Shown here: piece by piece, positions 1 to 7,242 of the stretch
How positions within the stretch are numbered: position 1 is the stretch's first letter
Layout of the letters: each line of letters begins with the position of its first letter
Notes under the pieces: model-generated
What the model was told of the DNA's origin: nothing
Seen by the model: only the letters and a program-made list of their open reading frames with translations
The model's database searches: none
Program-made: the position numbers and the translations under genes
NCBI GenBank assembly: GCA_036743315.1
Contig: DAINPV010000005.1
Location: forward strand, 1 to 32,648
DNA: 32,648 nt
Origin: CALBTQ01 sp036743315
GTDB lineage: Bacteria; Lernaellota; Lernaellaia; Lernaellales; Lernaellaceae
Direction: 5' to 3'

Positions 1-1426
1 CGCCGAACACTTCCGCCGACGCCTCGCCCTCGTTGGCGCAATCGACCGCGGTCACTTTGTAGTAATAGACCGTGCACGGTTCCAGGCCTTCGTCGGTAAA
101 CGACAACTGGTCGGGCGTCAGCGTGTTTTCATCGGCGATGCGCGTACCCTCGCCGACGATAAAGCCGGCGTTCGTGCCGCGGTACAGGCGATATCCTTTG
201 ACGTCCTCCGCTTCCGCTTCGCTCCAGATGATGGTCACCGACCCGACGCCGGCGGAGGCGTTCACGGATTCCGGCGGATCGGGCGGAGTCGTATCCTGCA
301 AGGTGAAGGTCGTTTCACCGGTCGCAACCGATTCGTTGAAACTCGAGTCATACGCCAACATCGACACGTAATAAGTCTGGTTGTTGTTCAAGCGCAGATC
401 GTGGACGGTGAATTCGTTGAGCGTTTCATCGCTGACGTTGTACGGCGGAATGAAATAATCCCCCGACGAGGTGCCGTAATAGATTTTGTACCCGCCCAAG
501 TCGGTCAGCGCCGAACCGTCGCAGGCGTTGGCGGTCGGTTCGGTCCAGCGCACGGTGAACCGTTCGCAGGTGTCGCTCTGCACGACCTGCAGACCGGTGG
601 GGGGATTGGGCTTGCACGTATCGGCCTTGAACGGACGATTGCCCATGTTGCGCAAATCGACCATCTGCGAGAAGGTCCGGCTGCCGCGTCCGTCGGTCGT
701 GCCCACCTGCAAGCGCAATTCGATTTTGCGAATGGCGGCGCGTTGGATCTGCGTCAGGCCGTTGACCGGATCGGGCTCGTATTCCCGGTCGTCCTCACCG
801 TAATAATGAAATTCGAAATTCTGCAACTTGTCGGCGACCTCGACATTGTTCCGCTTCAGATCGCCGCCGGGAAAGGTCACCGCGTAACGCACTTCCTCGA
901 CCGTGCGCACCAACGTGGTCGCGGCCGTATAACCGTTGACCAACGCCGAGGACAGTTTGATGGTGTCCGGTTCGCCGCTCAGATCGACCGCGTCGGCGTC
1001 GGCGGCCACCCGGATCATCTCGACGTTGCCGCCGCCGTTGACGAAGATGTAATCGCCGGCATCGACATGGTCGCGTTCGTCGTTGAGATTCACGCCGATT
1101 TGCTCGGCCCCCGCGGCCGCGTCGGCGGCCAACACGGTGGCGATGTCCGCGTCGATGTCGCCCTTGAAGGTCAGCGAATATTTTTTGGCTTCGGAAAAGG
1201 TTTCGCCGACGATGACGCCGAAACCGGCCATGCGCAATTCGCGCGTCACCTGATCGGCCGCCATGCGCGAGGATTGCATGACGTTGGTCAACTCCTCCAC
1301 CCGTTCGAATCCGCGGTGTTGGCTCAGATAGATCGTATAGGCGGCCGCCAGCAGGATCAGGCCCAGGCCCATCGTGATCAGCAATTCGAAAACCGTAAAA
1401 CCGTTCGCCCGCCGATTCGTTTTCAT
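1..1426 (-). CDS. PilW-like type IV prepilin with fibronectin type III domains (3' end outside window)
   Basis: Reading leftwards from the ATG at 1426, the frame stays open to the window edge (about 475 codons), so the C-terminus is missing. The N-terminus is a class III prepilin signal: a short basic leader MKTNRRANG, then FTVFELLITMG with Glu at +5 and a hydrophobic helix. A PilW-like region follows (about residues 35-270), including MAADQVTRELRMAGFGV, typical of minor pilins that prime pilus assembly. From about residue 275 there are two fibronectin type III-like repeats, with signatures such as PPTGLQVV, GGYKIYYG and VKGYRLYRG. The start overlaps the stop of the PilV-like gene by 4 bases (ATGA), so the two are probably translationally coupled. 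PilW proteins usually lack such repeats; they may present an adhesive domain at the pilus tip. The prepilin assignment is secure; the adhesin role is inference. Confidence 0.85.
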   Translation of the reverse strand, partial: MKTNRRANGFTVFELLITMGLGLILLAAAYTIYLSQHRGFERVEELTNVMQSSRMAADQVTRELRMAGFGVIVGETFSEAKKYSLTFKGDIDADIATVLAADAAAGAEQIGVNLNDERDHVDAGDYIFVNGGGNVEMIRVAADADAVDLSGEPDTIKLSSALVNGYTAATTLVRTVEEVRYAVTFPGGDLKRNNVEVADKLQNFEFHYYGEDDREYEPDPVNGLTQIQRAAIRKIELRLQVGTTDGRGSRTFSQMVDLRNMGNRPFKADTCKPNPPTGLQVVQSDTCERFTVRWTEPTANACDGSALTDLGGYKIYYGTSSGDYFIPPYNVSDETLNEFTVHDLRLNNNQTYYVSMLAYDSSFNESVATGETTFTLQDTTPPDPPESVNASAGVGSVTIIWSEAEAEDVKGYRLYRGTNAGFIVGEGTRIADENTLTPDQLSFTDEGLEPCTVYYYKVTAVDCANEGEASAEVFG

Positions 1427-1800
1427 CGCACCACCACCGTTTCTATGGCCACCTGCTGGCCGACGGCATTGGTCACCACCACCTTGACCACCTTGAGCGT
1501 GTCGTCTTCGTTGGACGTGACGAAGAGCTCGCGTTTGTAGGAAACGAAGTTCTCGATCGTTCCGAAACCTTCCTCGGCGGAGGCGAGACTATCGTACGGG
1601 ACGGCCTTCATCTCCTCCAGTTTCGAGGTGGCCAGGTTGGTGGCGGTCGTCAGCCCCTGGGAGAAATTCTGCCGGTTGGCCGCTGTCGAGAGCACCGCGG
1701 CGACGCTCACCAAGCCGATCGTGATCAGAAACGTGCTGACCACGATTTCGGTCAACGTGAATCCGTCTTCCTTGCTCAGCCATTGACGCAAGCGTTTCAT
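1423..1800 (-). CDS. PilV/GspI-like minor prepilin
   Basis: This 125-residue protein has a prepilin leader (MKRLRQWLSKEDG) followed by FTLTEIVVSTFLITIGLVSV, with Glu at +5 and the hydrophobic N-terminal helix. The remainder (CLEEMK-like segment TSKLEEMKAVPYDSL, then beta-rich sequence) fits the PilV/GspI class of minor pseudopilins. I chose the ATG at 1800 because it overlaps the upstream stop codon as ATGA and gives a normal leader length; upstream in-frame starts (1806, 1848) would lie inside the preceding gene and lengthen the leader. It is the middle gene of the prepilin operon and is likely processed by a PilD-type peptidase encoded elsewhere. The exact subfamily (PilV or GspI) cannot be separated by eye. 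Confidence 0.85.
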   Translation of the reverse strand: MKRLRQWLSKEDGFTLTEIVVSTFLITIGLVSVAAVLSTAANRQNFSQGLTTATNLATSKLEEMKAVPYDSLASAEEGFGTIENFVSYKRELFVTSNEDDTLKVVKVVVTNAVGQQVAIETVVVR

Positions 1801-2375
1801 AGCCATTTCACCCACGGTCCCGGCGATCCGGACAGACTGAATTTCCACAGGTTGATTTTTCCGGTGGCCAGCACTTCCACCGCCCGCCCCAGTTCGATTT
1901 TCGCCGAATCGCTCGGCGCCAGGTAAATCGCCCCCACGTTTTCCGCGCTGCCGTTGGAGCGGAACGTCACATACACCGGATTGGAAGTGTCGCCCAGATG
2001 GATGGGCGAACCAAGCAAGGTGCCGTCCACGCCGGTCGAGGAAACCGCGCGGATCGACACGCCGTTAGCGAAATAACTAAAGGGACGGGAGCGGACCAGG
2101 TCCGCCAGTTCCATACCGTCGCTGTCGCTGTCGGAATAGACGTTGACCACGCTGTTTGTCAAATCGAAGGCGACGATGACATCGTTGCCGTATTCCACCG
2201 CCAGGGCGCGCGCTTCGCGCAATTCCATCGCCAGACTGCGGCTGAAACCGTTGACGCGGACTTCCGGCAGATACCCGCGGGCGATCGGCATCGAGGCGAT
2301 GACGATGCCCATAACCGCGACGACGATCATCAGTTCGACCAAGGAAAAACCAGCCTGGCGTCCGTTCTGCCTCAT
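1797..2375 (-). CDS. GspH/FimT-like pseudopilin
   Basis: This 192-residue protein starts with the leader MRQNGRQAG, followed by FSLVELMIVVAVMGIVIAS, a textbook class III prepilin cleavage site with Glu at +5. The following region (SRSLAMELREARALAVEYGNDV) is the GspH/FimT signature, in which the helix leads into a segment bearing regularly spaced Ala/Arg before a beta-sheet domain. Such proteins are minor components of type IV pili or type II secretion pseudopili. It is the first gene of the prepilin operon and lies 80-95 bases downstream of a predicted sigma-54 promoter. A modest ribosome-binding site (AAAGGGA) precedes the ATG. FimT members can bind DNA in natural transformation, but nothing here proves that role. 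Confidence 0.88.
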   Translation of the reverse strand: MRQNGRQAGFSLVELMIVVAVMGIVIASMPIARGYLPEVRVNGFSRSLAMELREARALAVEYGNDVIVAFDLTNSVVNVYSDSDSDGMELADLVRSRPFSYFANGVSIRAVSSTGVDGTLLGSPIHLGDTSNPVYVTFRSNGSAENVGAIYLAPSDSAKIELGRAVEVLATGKINLWKFSLSGSPGPWVKWL

Positions 2376-2454
2376 CTTGCCCGGTTCCCTTTCTGTTTTA
2401 CGATACTTACCTTGTCGGTCGCTTATCGACCGGACCTTACCTTTAAATTACAGC

Positions 2455-2470
2455 AGCAATTAATATGCCA
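2455..2470 (-). promoter_or_regulatory. Predicted sigma-54 (-24/-12) promoter of the prepilin operon
   Basis: On the minus strand the sequence is TGGCATATTAATTGCT. It matches the RpoN consensus TGGCACG-N4-TTGCW at 10 of 12 defined positions and keeps the essential GG and GC exactly 10 bases apart. The expected transcription start is near 2444, giving an untranslated leader of about 70 bases before the GspH/FimT-like gene. Pilin genes are classic RpoN targets (PilS/PilR in Pseudomonas and Myxococcus), which supports the call. Confidence 0.75.
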
Positions 2471-2471
2471 G

Positions 2472-2484
2472 AGCTGTAACAGCT
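2472..2484. repeat. Short palindrome abutting the -24 box
   Basis: AGCTGT-A-ACAGCT is a perfect 6-base inverted repeat with a single central base. It ends two bases upstream of the -24 element of the predicted sigma-54 promoter, where a bound repressor or IHF-like protein could affect polymerase. It could also form a tiny hairpin, but no gene upstream on the plus strand needs a terminator here. Confidence 0.4.
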
Positions 2485-2545
2485 TGATTTTATGCAAGAT
2501 TAAATTCAATTGACAAGAAATCCTTTGAATAGAAGGTTTGCAGCA

Positions 2546-2588
2546 TTACCAAATGTAACACTCTTGGTAAAAGTTTTTACAATTGTAA
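2546..2588. promoter_or_regulatory. Cluster of overlapping palindromes, candidate enhancer-binding site
   Basis: Three palindromes overlap within 43 bases: TTACCAA-N11-TTGGTAA (2546-2570), GTAAAA-GT-TTTTAC (2567-2580) and TTACAATTGTAA (2577-2588). The centres lie about 110-140 bases upstream of the predicted sigma-54 transcription start, the usual distance for an activator of the NtrC/PilR class. The repeated GTAA/TTAC half-site suggests several bound dimers. The role is inferred; the palindromes are seen directly. Confidence 0.5.
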
Positions 2589-2633
2589 TTAAGATAGTGC
2601 TTTTAAGGTGATTTTTTGCTTTTTAAATATTCA

Positions 2634-3320
2634 CTAATTAACCGCCGGGTCAACGATTCCGGCTTCGGCAAAGCCCTTTGCCCGGAGGATGCAGCTATCG
2701 CATTTGCCGCACGGACGCCCTTCCGGCGTCGGATCGTAGCAGGAATGAGTGAGCGATAAATCGACATGCAGTGCTTTCGCCCGCAACACGATCTGCGCCT
2801 TGGTCAGTTGCATTAGCGGCGTATGTATTTGAAATTGGCCTTCTTTTTCAACGCCGGCCCGCGTGGCAAGATTCGCCGTCCGTGCAAAAGACTCGATGAA
2901 CTCCGGCCGGCAGTCGGGGTAACCGCTGTAATCGAGTGCGTTCACGCCGATGAACAGATCGAAAATTTCGTTCGCCTCGGCGTACGCCAGGGCCATCGTC
3001 AAAAAAACGGCATTGCGGGCCGGTACATACGTAATGGGGATGCCCTGCCCGATCTCCATGTCCGAGCGGCTTTTGGGCACCGGCGTCGTCGGATCGGTCA
3101 GCGCCGAACCGCCGATCCAGGTCATGTCCAGCGGCACGACGACGTGATTTTTTACGCACATCGCGGCGCACAACGCCTTGGCGCGTTCGACTTCGATCGC
3201 ATGGCGCTGGCCGTAAGCGAAGGTCAGCGCGTGCACCTCGTATCCTTCGGCGAGCGCTCCGGCCAGGACGGTCGCGCTGTCCAGGCCGCCGCTGACCAGA
3301 ACCACCGCCCGCTTGCTCAT
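2634..3320 (-). CDS. queC: 7-cyano-7-deazaguanine synthase (preQ0 synthase)
   Basis: QueC converts 7-carboxy-7-deazaguanine, ammonia and ATP into preQ0, a precursor of queuosine in tRNA and of deazaguanine DNA modifications. The 228-residue length is normal. The PP-loop SGGLDS is at residues 10-15, and the zinc-binding cysteines C194, C204, C207 and C210 occur in the typical SCYDP...CGKCDSC arrangement. The start follows the PHP gene stop by 4 bases, so queC is the last gene of the seven-gene minus-strand unit. No other queuosine gene is nearby, so its placement here looks like convenience rather than pathway clustering. No convincing terminator follows; the downstream gap holds the prepilin promoter. 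Confidence 0.95.
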   Translation of the reverse strand: MSKRAVVLVSGGLDSATVLAGALAEGYEVHALTFAYGQRHAIEVERAKALCAAMCVKNHVVVPLDMTWIGGSALTDPTTPVPKSRSDMEIGQGIPITYVPARNAVFLTMALAYAEANEIFDLFIGVNALDYSGYPDCRPEFIESFARTANLATRAGVEKEGQFQIHTPLMQLTKAQIVLRAKALHVDLSLTHSCYDPTPEGRPCGKCDSCILRAKGFAEAGIVDPAVN

Positions 3321-3324
3321 CGGT

Positions 3325-4176
3325 TCACTCCCTGCCGGCCTTCGCCTTGAGCGCGGTCAGCCAGGCATAGGGCACCTGCAGATCGCCCAGGCCGCTGCCC
3401 AGTTTGATGTCGGGTTTGGTCTGCCCGTGATAATCCGAGCCGCCGGTCGGCAGCAGGCGATGCCGTCGGGCGATGTCGTGGAAGATCAACACCTGCGCCG
3501 GCAGGTGCGTACTGTAGAGCACCTCGAGCCCGACCAGTCCCAGCGCGACCAGATCGCCCACCGCTTCATCCAACTCCAGCGGCGACCACTTGTACAGTCC
3601 CGGGTGCGCCAGCACCGGCAATCCGCCGGCTTGCAGAATCAAAGACACCGACTCCTCGGGCGTAAAGCGGAACTTGGGCACATACGCCTTGCCCCGGCGG
3701 TCCAGGTAGACGTCGAAGGCTTCTTGCACCGTGGCGACCGCGCCTTTCTTGACCAACACCCGCGCGAAATGCGGGCGGCCGACCACGTCGCCGCCGGCTT
3801 CGGCGCGCACCTCGTCGAGGGTCATGGCGATGCCCAACTCGTTGAAGCGCGCGACGATGCGGTCGTTGCGTTCGGCGCGCACCCGCTTGGCCCAGGCCAA
3901 TTTTTCGGCCAGACGATCGTCGGCGCCGTCGATGAAATAGCCGAGCACGTGCACCGTTTTGCCGCGCAAATCGGTGGAGAGTTCGACCCCGGGGACCACC
4001 TCGAAATCCAGGTCGGCGCCGGCGGCCAGCCCCGCGGCGACGCCGTCGATCGTATCGTGATCGGTGATCGCCACGGCGCTCAAATCACTATCGCGCGCCA
4101 ATTGCACCAATTGCGCCGGGGCGAGCGAACCGTCCGACGCGGTGGTGTGCGCATGCAGATCGATCAACTTTTCCAT
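3325..4176 (-). CDS. PHP-domain phosphoesterase (RNase AM/YciV-like)
   Basis: This 283-residue protein has the polymerase-and-histidinol-phosphatase (PHP) fold. H8 and H10 in DLHAHTTASDG, the AITDHDTIDG motif, VVPGVELST, the VLAHPG motif and the C-terminal GGSDYHG supply the usual trinuclear metal ligands. Proteins of this length and motif order include the 3',5'-nucleoside bisphosphate phosphatase / 5'-to-3' exoribonuclease RNase AM (YciV) family. It therefore probably hydrolyses phosphoesters of nucleotides or short RNAs in the cytoplasm. The gene starts 3 bases after the membrane-protein stop and ends 4 bases before queC. The exact substrate cannot be told from sequence. Confidence 0.88.
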   Translation of the reverse strand: MEKLIDLHAHTTASDGSLAPAQLVQLARDSDLSAVAITDHDTIDGVAAGLAAGADLDFEVVPGVELSTDLRGKTVHVLGYFIDGADDRLAEKLAWAKRVRAERNDRIVARFNELGIAMTLDEVRAEAGGDVVGRPHFARVLVKKGAVATVQEAFDVYLDRRGKAYVPKFRFTPEESVSLILQAGGLPVLAHPGLYKWSPLELDEAVGDLVALGLVGLEVLYSTHLPAQVLIFHDIARRHRLLPTGGSDYHGQTKPDIKLGSGLGDLQVPYAWLTALKAKAGRE

Positions 4177-4179
4177 TGG

Positions 4180-5001
4180 TTAAATATCCACGTGGAAGAT
4201 GCCTTTCATCGAAAGGCCGAAGAGAATGGACAACACGAAATACACGATGATCCAATGCAGCTCCCAGCCCAGAACGTTCATTTCCACGCCGGGATAATTC
4301 ACGTTGACGGCGGAGATGGGGCCGGCGAGTTTTTTCTCGCCCGGGTACAGCAGGCCGTCCCAGAAGTTGCCGTCGTGCCGCAGCGGCGCCAGTCGCACGA
4401 GCCGCTCCGCGTCGCCGACGACGAACCGCTTGGCGGCCGTCTGCCCGCCCACATCGATCGTCAGCGTGTGTTCGCCCGGCGTCAGCGCTTTAACGCGCCA
4501 GGCGATTTCACCGCTCAGCGGCCGGCGCACGGCGGCGGTCTGCACTTGCACGCCCTCGTCGGCGGTCATCGTCGCGGGCGTGTCGAACAGGTTGACGCTC
4601 CGGTCGACCCGCACGTTGATCACCGCCTCTTCGCCGACCCGATAGGGCCGATAGCCGTACCAGAAATTGAGTTGCACCAGCAACAGCAGCACCGGCACGA
4701 TCATCACCGCCAGCGGCCGCAACTGGTGCGCCATGTAGACCGCGTTCCAGCGCAGGATGTTGCCGATCGATTTGAGCAGCACGCCCAGGCTGTCTTTGTA
4801 AAGCATGATGGCCAGAAAGTGCGCCTTGATGCGGTCCTTGGCGCGCGTGATGCCGTGCTGGTTGGAAGTATATTTATAGATGATCAGCATCAGCACGCCG
4901 GTCAGCACGCTGATGACGATCATGCCGGTCAGCGGCAATTTGACGAACGGCGCCATGACCGGGGAAAACGCCGCACTCAGGCCGTTAGAAATTGTGAGCA
5001 T
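4180..5001 (-). CDS. Three-helix membrane protein with periplasmic domain, unknown function
   Basis: The 273 residues show a hydrophobic segment at about 26-44, then a basic amphipathic stretch (about 45-95, with KYTSNQHGITRAKDRIKAH), a second membrane helix (about 96-115), a predicted periplasmic beta-rich domain (about 120-240) and a final helix (about 248-266). The first half resembles the general layout of Oxa1-superfamily proteins (YidC, EMC3/TMCO1, DUF106): helix, cytosolic helical hairpin with positive charge, helix. That resemblance is my impression, not proven. The middle domain contains a carbohydrate-binding-like or Ig-like beta pattern (WRVKALTPGEHTLTIDVGG). It lies directly downstream of the RHH-like gene and the phosphatase-superfamily genes, suggesting a shared membrane process. 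I do not recognise a specific family. Confidence 0.8.
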   Translation of the reverse strand: MLTISNGLSAAFSPVMAPFVKLPLTGMIVISVLTGVLMLIIYKYTSNQHGITRAKDRIKAHFLAIMLYKDSLGVLLKSIGNILRWNAVYMAHQLRPLAVMIVPVLLLLVQLNFWYGYRPYRVGEEAVINVRVDRSVNLFDTPATMTADEGVQVQTAAVRRPLSGEIAWRVKALTPGEHTLTIDVGGQTAAKRFVVGDAERLVRLAPLRHDGNFWDGLLYPGEKKLAGPISAVNVNYPGVEMNVLGWELHWIIVYFVLSILFGLSMKGIFHVDI

Positions 5002-5016
5002 CTACCGTCGCATCCT

Positions 5017-5208
5017 TTAGCTGATGTAACCGAGCCCTTGCAGCTTCTTCTTGATTTCTTCCTCGCTGTCGCCCTCGCCGATTTGCGCCAGTTCCTTCTC
5101 CAGCACATGGCTGACGAACTCCTCGACCGACGCGTAGCCGGCCAGGTCGGCGAATTTCTTCACGCGCGCAAACAGATCCTTGTCCAGTTTCACTTTGGGT
5201 CCGAACAT
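5017..5208 (-). CDS. Small ribbon-helix-helix-like protein (63 aa)
   Basis: The 63-residue protein begins with a short beta-like strand (VKLDKDLF), followed by two predicted helices (FARVKKFADLAGY and SVEEFVSHVLEKELAQI), which is the ribbon-helix-helix/CopG layout. It ends in an acidic helix and IKKKLQGLGYIS. The start is supported by GAGG seven bases upstream. It sits 12 bases after the first phosphatase-superfamily stop and 15 before the membrane-protein start. It could be an autoregulator of the operon or a small partner of the membrane proteins. The length and coupling argue that it is a real gene; its DNA binding is inference. Confidence 0.75.
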   Translation of the reverse strand: MFGPKVKLDKDLFARVKKFADLAGYASVEEFVSHVLEKELAQIGEGDSEEEIKKKLQGLGYIS

Positions 5209-5220
5209 CCCCTTACCTCG

Positions 5221-7242
5221 CTATTTTCCCGTAAAGACGTTTTTCCCGATCATATCCGGCGGCCGCGGCAGGCCGAACAGCTCCAGAATGGTCACCGGCA
5301 GATCGACCAGCGACGCGCCGGTCAGTTGCAGCGGCCGGCTGGCGAACAAGCTGCCCGGCACCTCTTCGGCGGCCATGCAATGATCGCCGCCCCATTCGTC
5401 GATGTTGGGGCGCAGCAGCGGGCCGCGCGGGAACTTGCCCAGCGCCGTTTCCCAACTGCCGCGATAGCCGCGCGCATAGCCGATCACCAGATCGGGCGCG
5501 TTCTTGGCGTACTCGCCCTGGTAAACTTCCGAGCTCTTGTAGGCGTAACTGATGACATGCTTGCCGGTTTCCGGATCGACGACCTGCAGCAGCTTTTCGC
5601 GGATCTCGTCGAGCAGCCGGTCGGCGTCGGCGGCGCCGACCACGCCCTTGCCCTCGCGACCCACCAGGTTCAGGTACATGCTGTTGATGCCCAGCGTGTA
5701 TGCTTTGGTGCCCCACCAGTTGACGTTCTGCAGAAACTCCGCGTCGCGGTCGGACGGATCGCGCAGCTTGACGTATCCGTTCTCCAACAACCACGTCGAG
5801 AGGTGGAACGACTGGTAATACGGCGCGAAGCCGTGGTCGCTCATCACCATCAGCGTGGTCTTGTCGTCGAGCAGTTGCATCGCCTCGCCCAGAACCTTGT
5901 CGAAACGTTCGTACGTGTCGCGCACGACATCCGTAAACGCCTCGTCCTTCTCCGGCACGTAGGCCGGGTGATCGTGGTCCATCGTGCGCCAGAACATGTG
6001 CGTGATCTGGTCGGAGCTGGAGAAGTAAAAGAACAGCAAGCCGTCGCGGAACCGGTCCAGCTCGTAGTGATACAGGTCCAGCCGTTCGGCGAGCACGGCG
6101 TGCGCCTGCTCGAGAAATTCCTTGTTGTCGAACACCTGCGAGGACAGCGCCTTGGTGTCCTCGGGAATGCCCTGCGTGTGGAACGGCCCGCCGCGTGCTT
6201 CGCACAGTTCGGCGGAATATTCCGGCGGCGTGGAAATGGGCATCGCCGGCTCGCGCGGATCGATGTTGATCGGCGAAACGTATAGCTTGAACGGCCGTAC
6301 GCTCTTGAGCAGGAAGCGCACCATGCCCTTGACGGTGACCACCAGCGGCACCATTTCGAAGCGCAGTTGCACCCAGTCGGTCCATTCGCCGACTTGCAGC
6401 ACGAACTGTTCGTCGCTCACTTCCAACAGGGCGGCGTCGGCGGTCGGATCGACGAACACGTTGAACGGCACTTCCGCATCGGGCGCGGGATCGTTCTCGG
6501 CCACTTCGATAAAAGTGTTCTTGGGCCCGATGATCTTGCCTTTGACCCGCCCTTCGATCACCTGCACCGGGTAGACGTTGCCGCCGGTGATTTCCTCGCC
6601 CTCGGCCAGTTGCGGCGGCTCGTCGGTGAAGTACGAGAAGCTGCCGTAGCCGCCGTGCAGGTCGGGCGTGCCCATGCCCGACAGCGAGCGGAACGGCCCT
6701 TCGACCGGCGGGTAGTTGCTGGGTACCGCAAAGATCGTCGTGGGGACGCCCGCCTCGCCCAGGTATTCCCAGAACGCTTTGCCCTTGCGCATCAGCTTCA
6801 CGCCGGCGCTGTCGCTGGGGATCATGTACTTGCCGATGTGCCAGAATTTCTCGGGCGCCTCGGTTTTGCTGGTCGAGAGGAACGGCAGATAGGTCTTCGG
6901 ATCGCGATGGATGAAATCGAAAATGTCGTGCCCGCCGGGATTCTTGCCGGTGATGAAGTTCGACCAGGCCACCGGGCTTTGCGGCGGGATCGACGTGCCC
7001 AGCGGGGAAAAGCCGCCCATTTGGGCCAGACGCGAGAAGTTGGGCAACCGGCCTTCGTCCATCCACTGACGCACCAGCAGCGGATCGAGACCGTCGAAAC
7101 CCACGACGATCACCCGCGTGCCGTCTTTGGTGGCCGCGGGCAAGCTCACGTTGCCTTCGTCGCCGCAACCCAGGGCCAAGCCGGCCGTGCCGGCCGCCAG
7201 TCCCTGCAGAAAACGACGACGCGTTATTTTGTTGCGGCTCAT
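5221..7242 (-). CDS. Tat-exported alkaline-phosphatase-superfamily phosphodiesterase
   Basis: The 673-residue protein belongs to the type I phosphodiesterase/nucleotide pyrophosphatase branch. The N-terminus ITRRRFLQGLAAGTAGLALGC is a twin-arginine signal followed by a lipobox-like site at Cys26, so a folded, metal-loaded enzyme is probably exported and perhaps lipid-anchored. Metal and catalytic positions are visible: D50 in VVGFDGLD, the likely Ser nucleophile S89 in PQSPVAWSNFITG, SSSDQITHMFW, MSDHGFAPY and the late GGDHCM. The start overlaps the stop of the next upstream paralogue (ATGA). The substrate (nucleotide, phospholipid headgroup or glycan phosphodiester) is unknown. It is the third of three tandem paralogues with different cellular addresses. 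Confidence 0.9.
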   Translation of the reverse strand: MSRNKITRRRFLQGLAAGTAGLALGCGDEGNVSLPAATKDGTRVIVVGFDGLDPLLVRQWMDEGRLPNFSRLAQMGGFSPLGTSIPPQSPVAWSNFITGKNPGGHDIFDFIHRDPKTYLPFLSTSKTEAPEKFWHIGKYMIPSDSAGVKLMRKGKAFWEYLGEAGVPTTIFAVPSNYPPVEGPFRSLSGMGTPDLHGGYGSFSYFTDEPPQLAEGEEITGGNVYPVQVIEGRVKGKIIGPKNTFIEVAENDPAPDAEVPFNVFVDPTADAALLEVSDEQFVLQVGEWTDWVQLRFEMVPLVVTVKGMVRFLLKSVRPFKLYVSPINIDPREPAMPISTPPEYSAELCEARGGPFHTQGIPEDTKALSSQVFDNKEFLEQAHAVLAERLDLYHYELDRFRDGLLFFYFSSSDQITHMFWRTMDHDHPAYVPEKDEAFTDVVRDTYERFDKVLGEAMQLLDDKTTLMVMSDHGFAPYYQSFHLSTWLLENGYVKLRDPSDRDAEFLQNVNWWGTKAYTLGINSMYLNLVGREGKGVVGAADADRLLDEIREKLLQVVDPETGKHVISYAYKSSEVYQGEYAKNAPDLVIGYARGYRGSWETALGKFPRGPLLRPNIDEWGGDHCMAAEEVPGSLFASRPLQLTGASLVDLPVTILELFGLPRPPDMIGKNVFTGK

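Noticed and set aside
2510..2540. TTGACA on the plus strand in the AT-rich gap
   Set aside because: No -10 element 16-18 bases downstream and no plus-strand gene follows.
3313..6285. A 990-codon open frame on the plus strand opposite queC, the PHP gene and the phosphatase genes
   Set aside because: It is composed of Arg/His/Gln-rich low-complexity protein and lies opposite several well-supported genes; GC-rich codon use leaves the antisense frame open.
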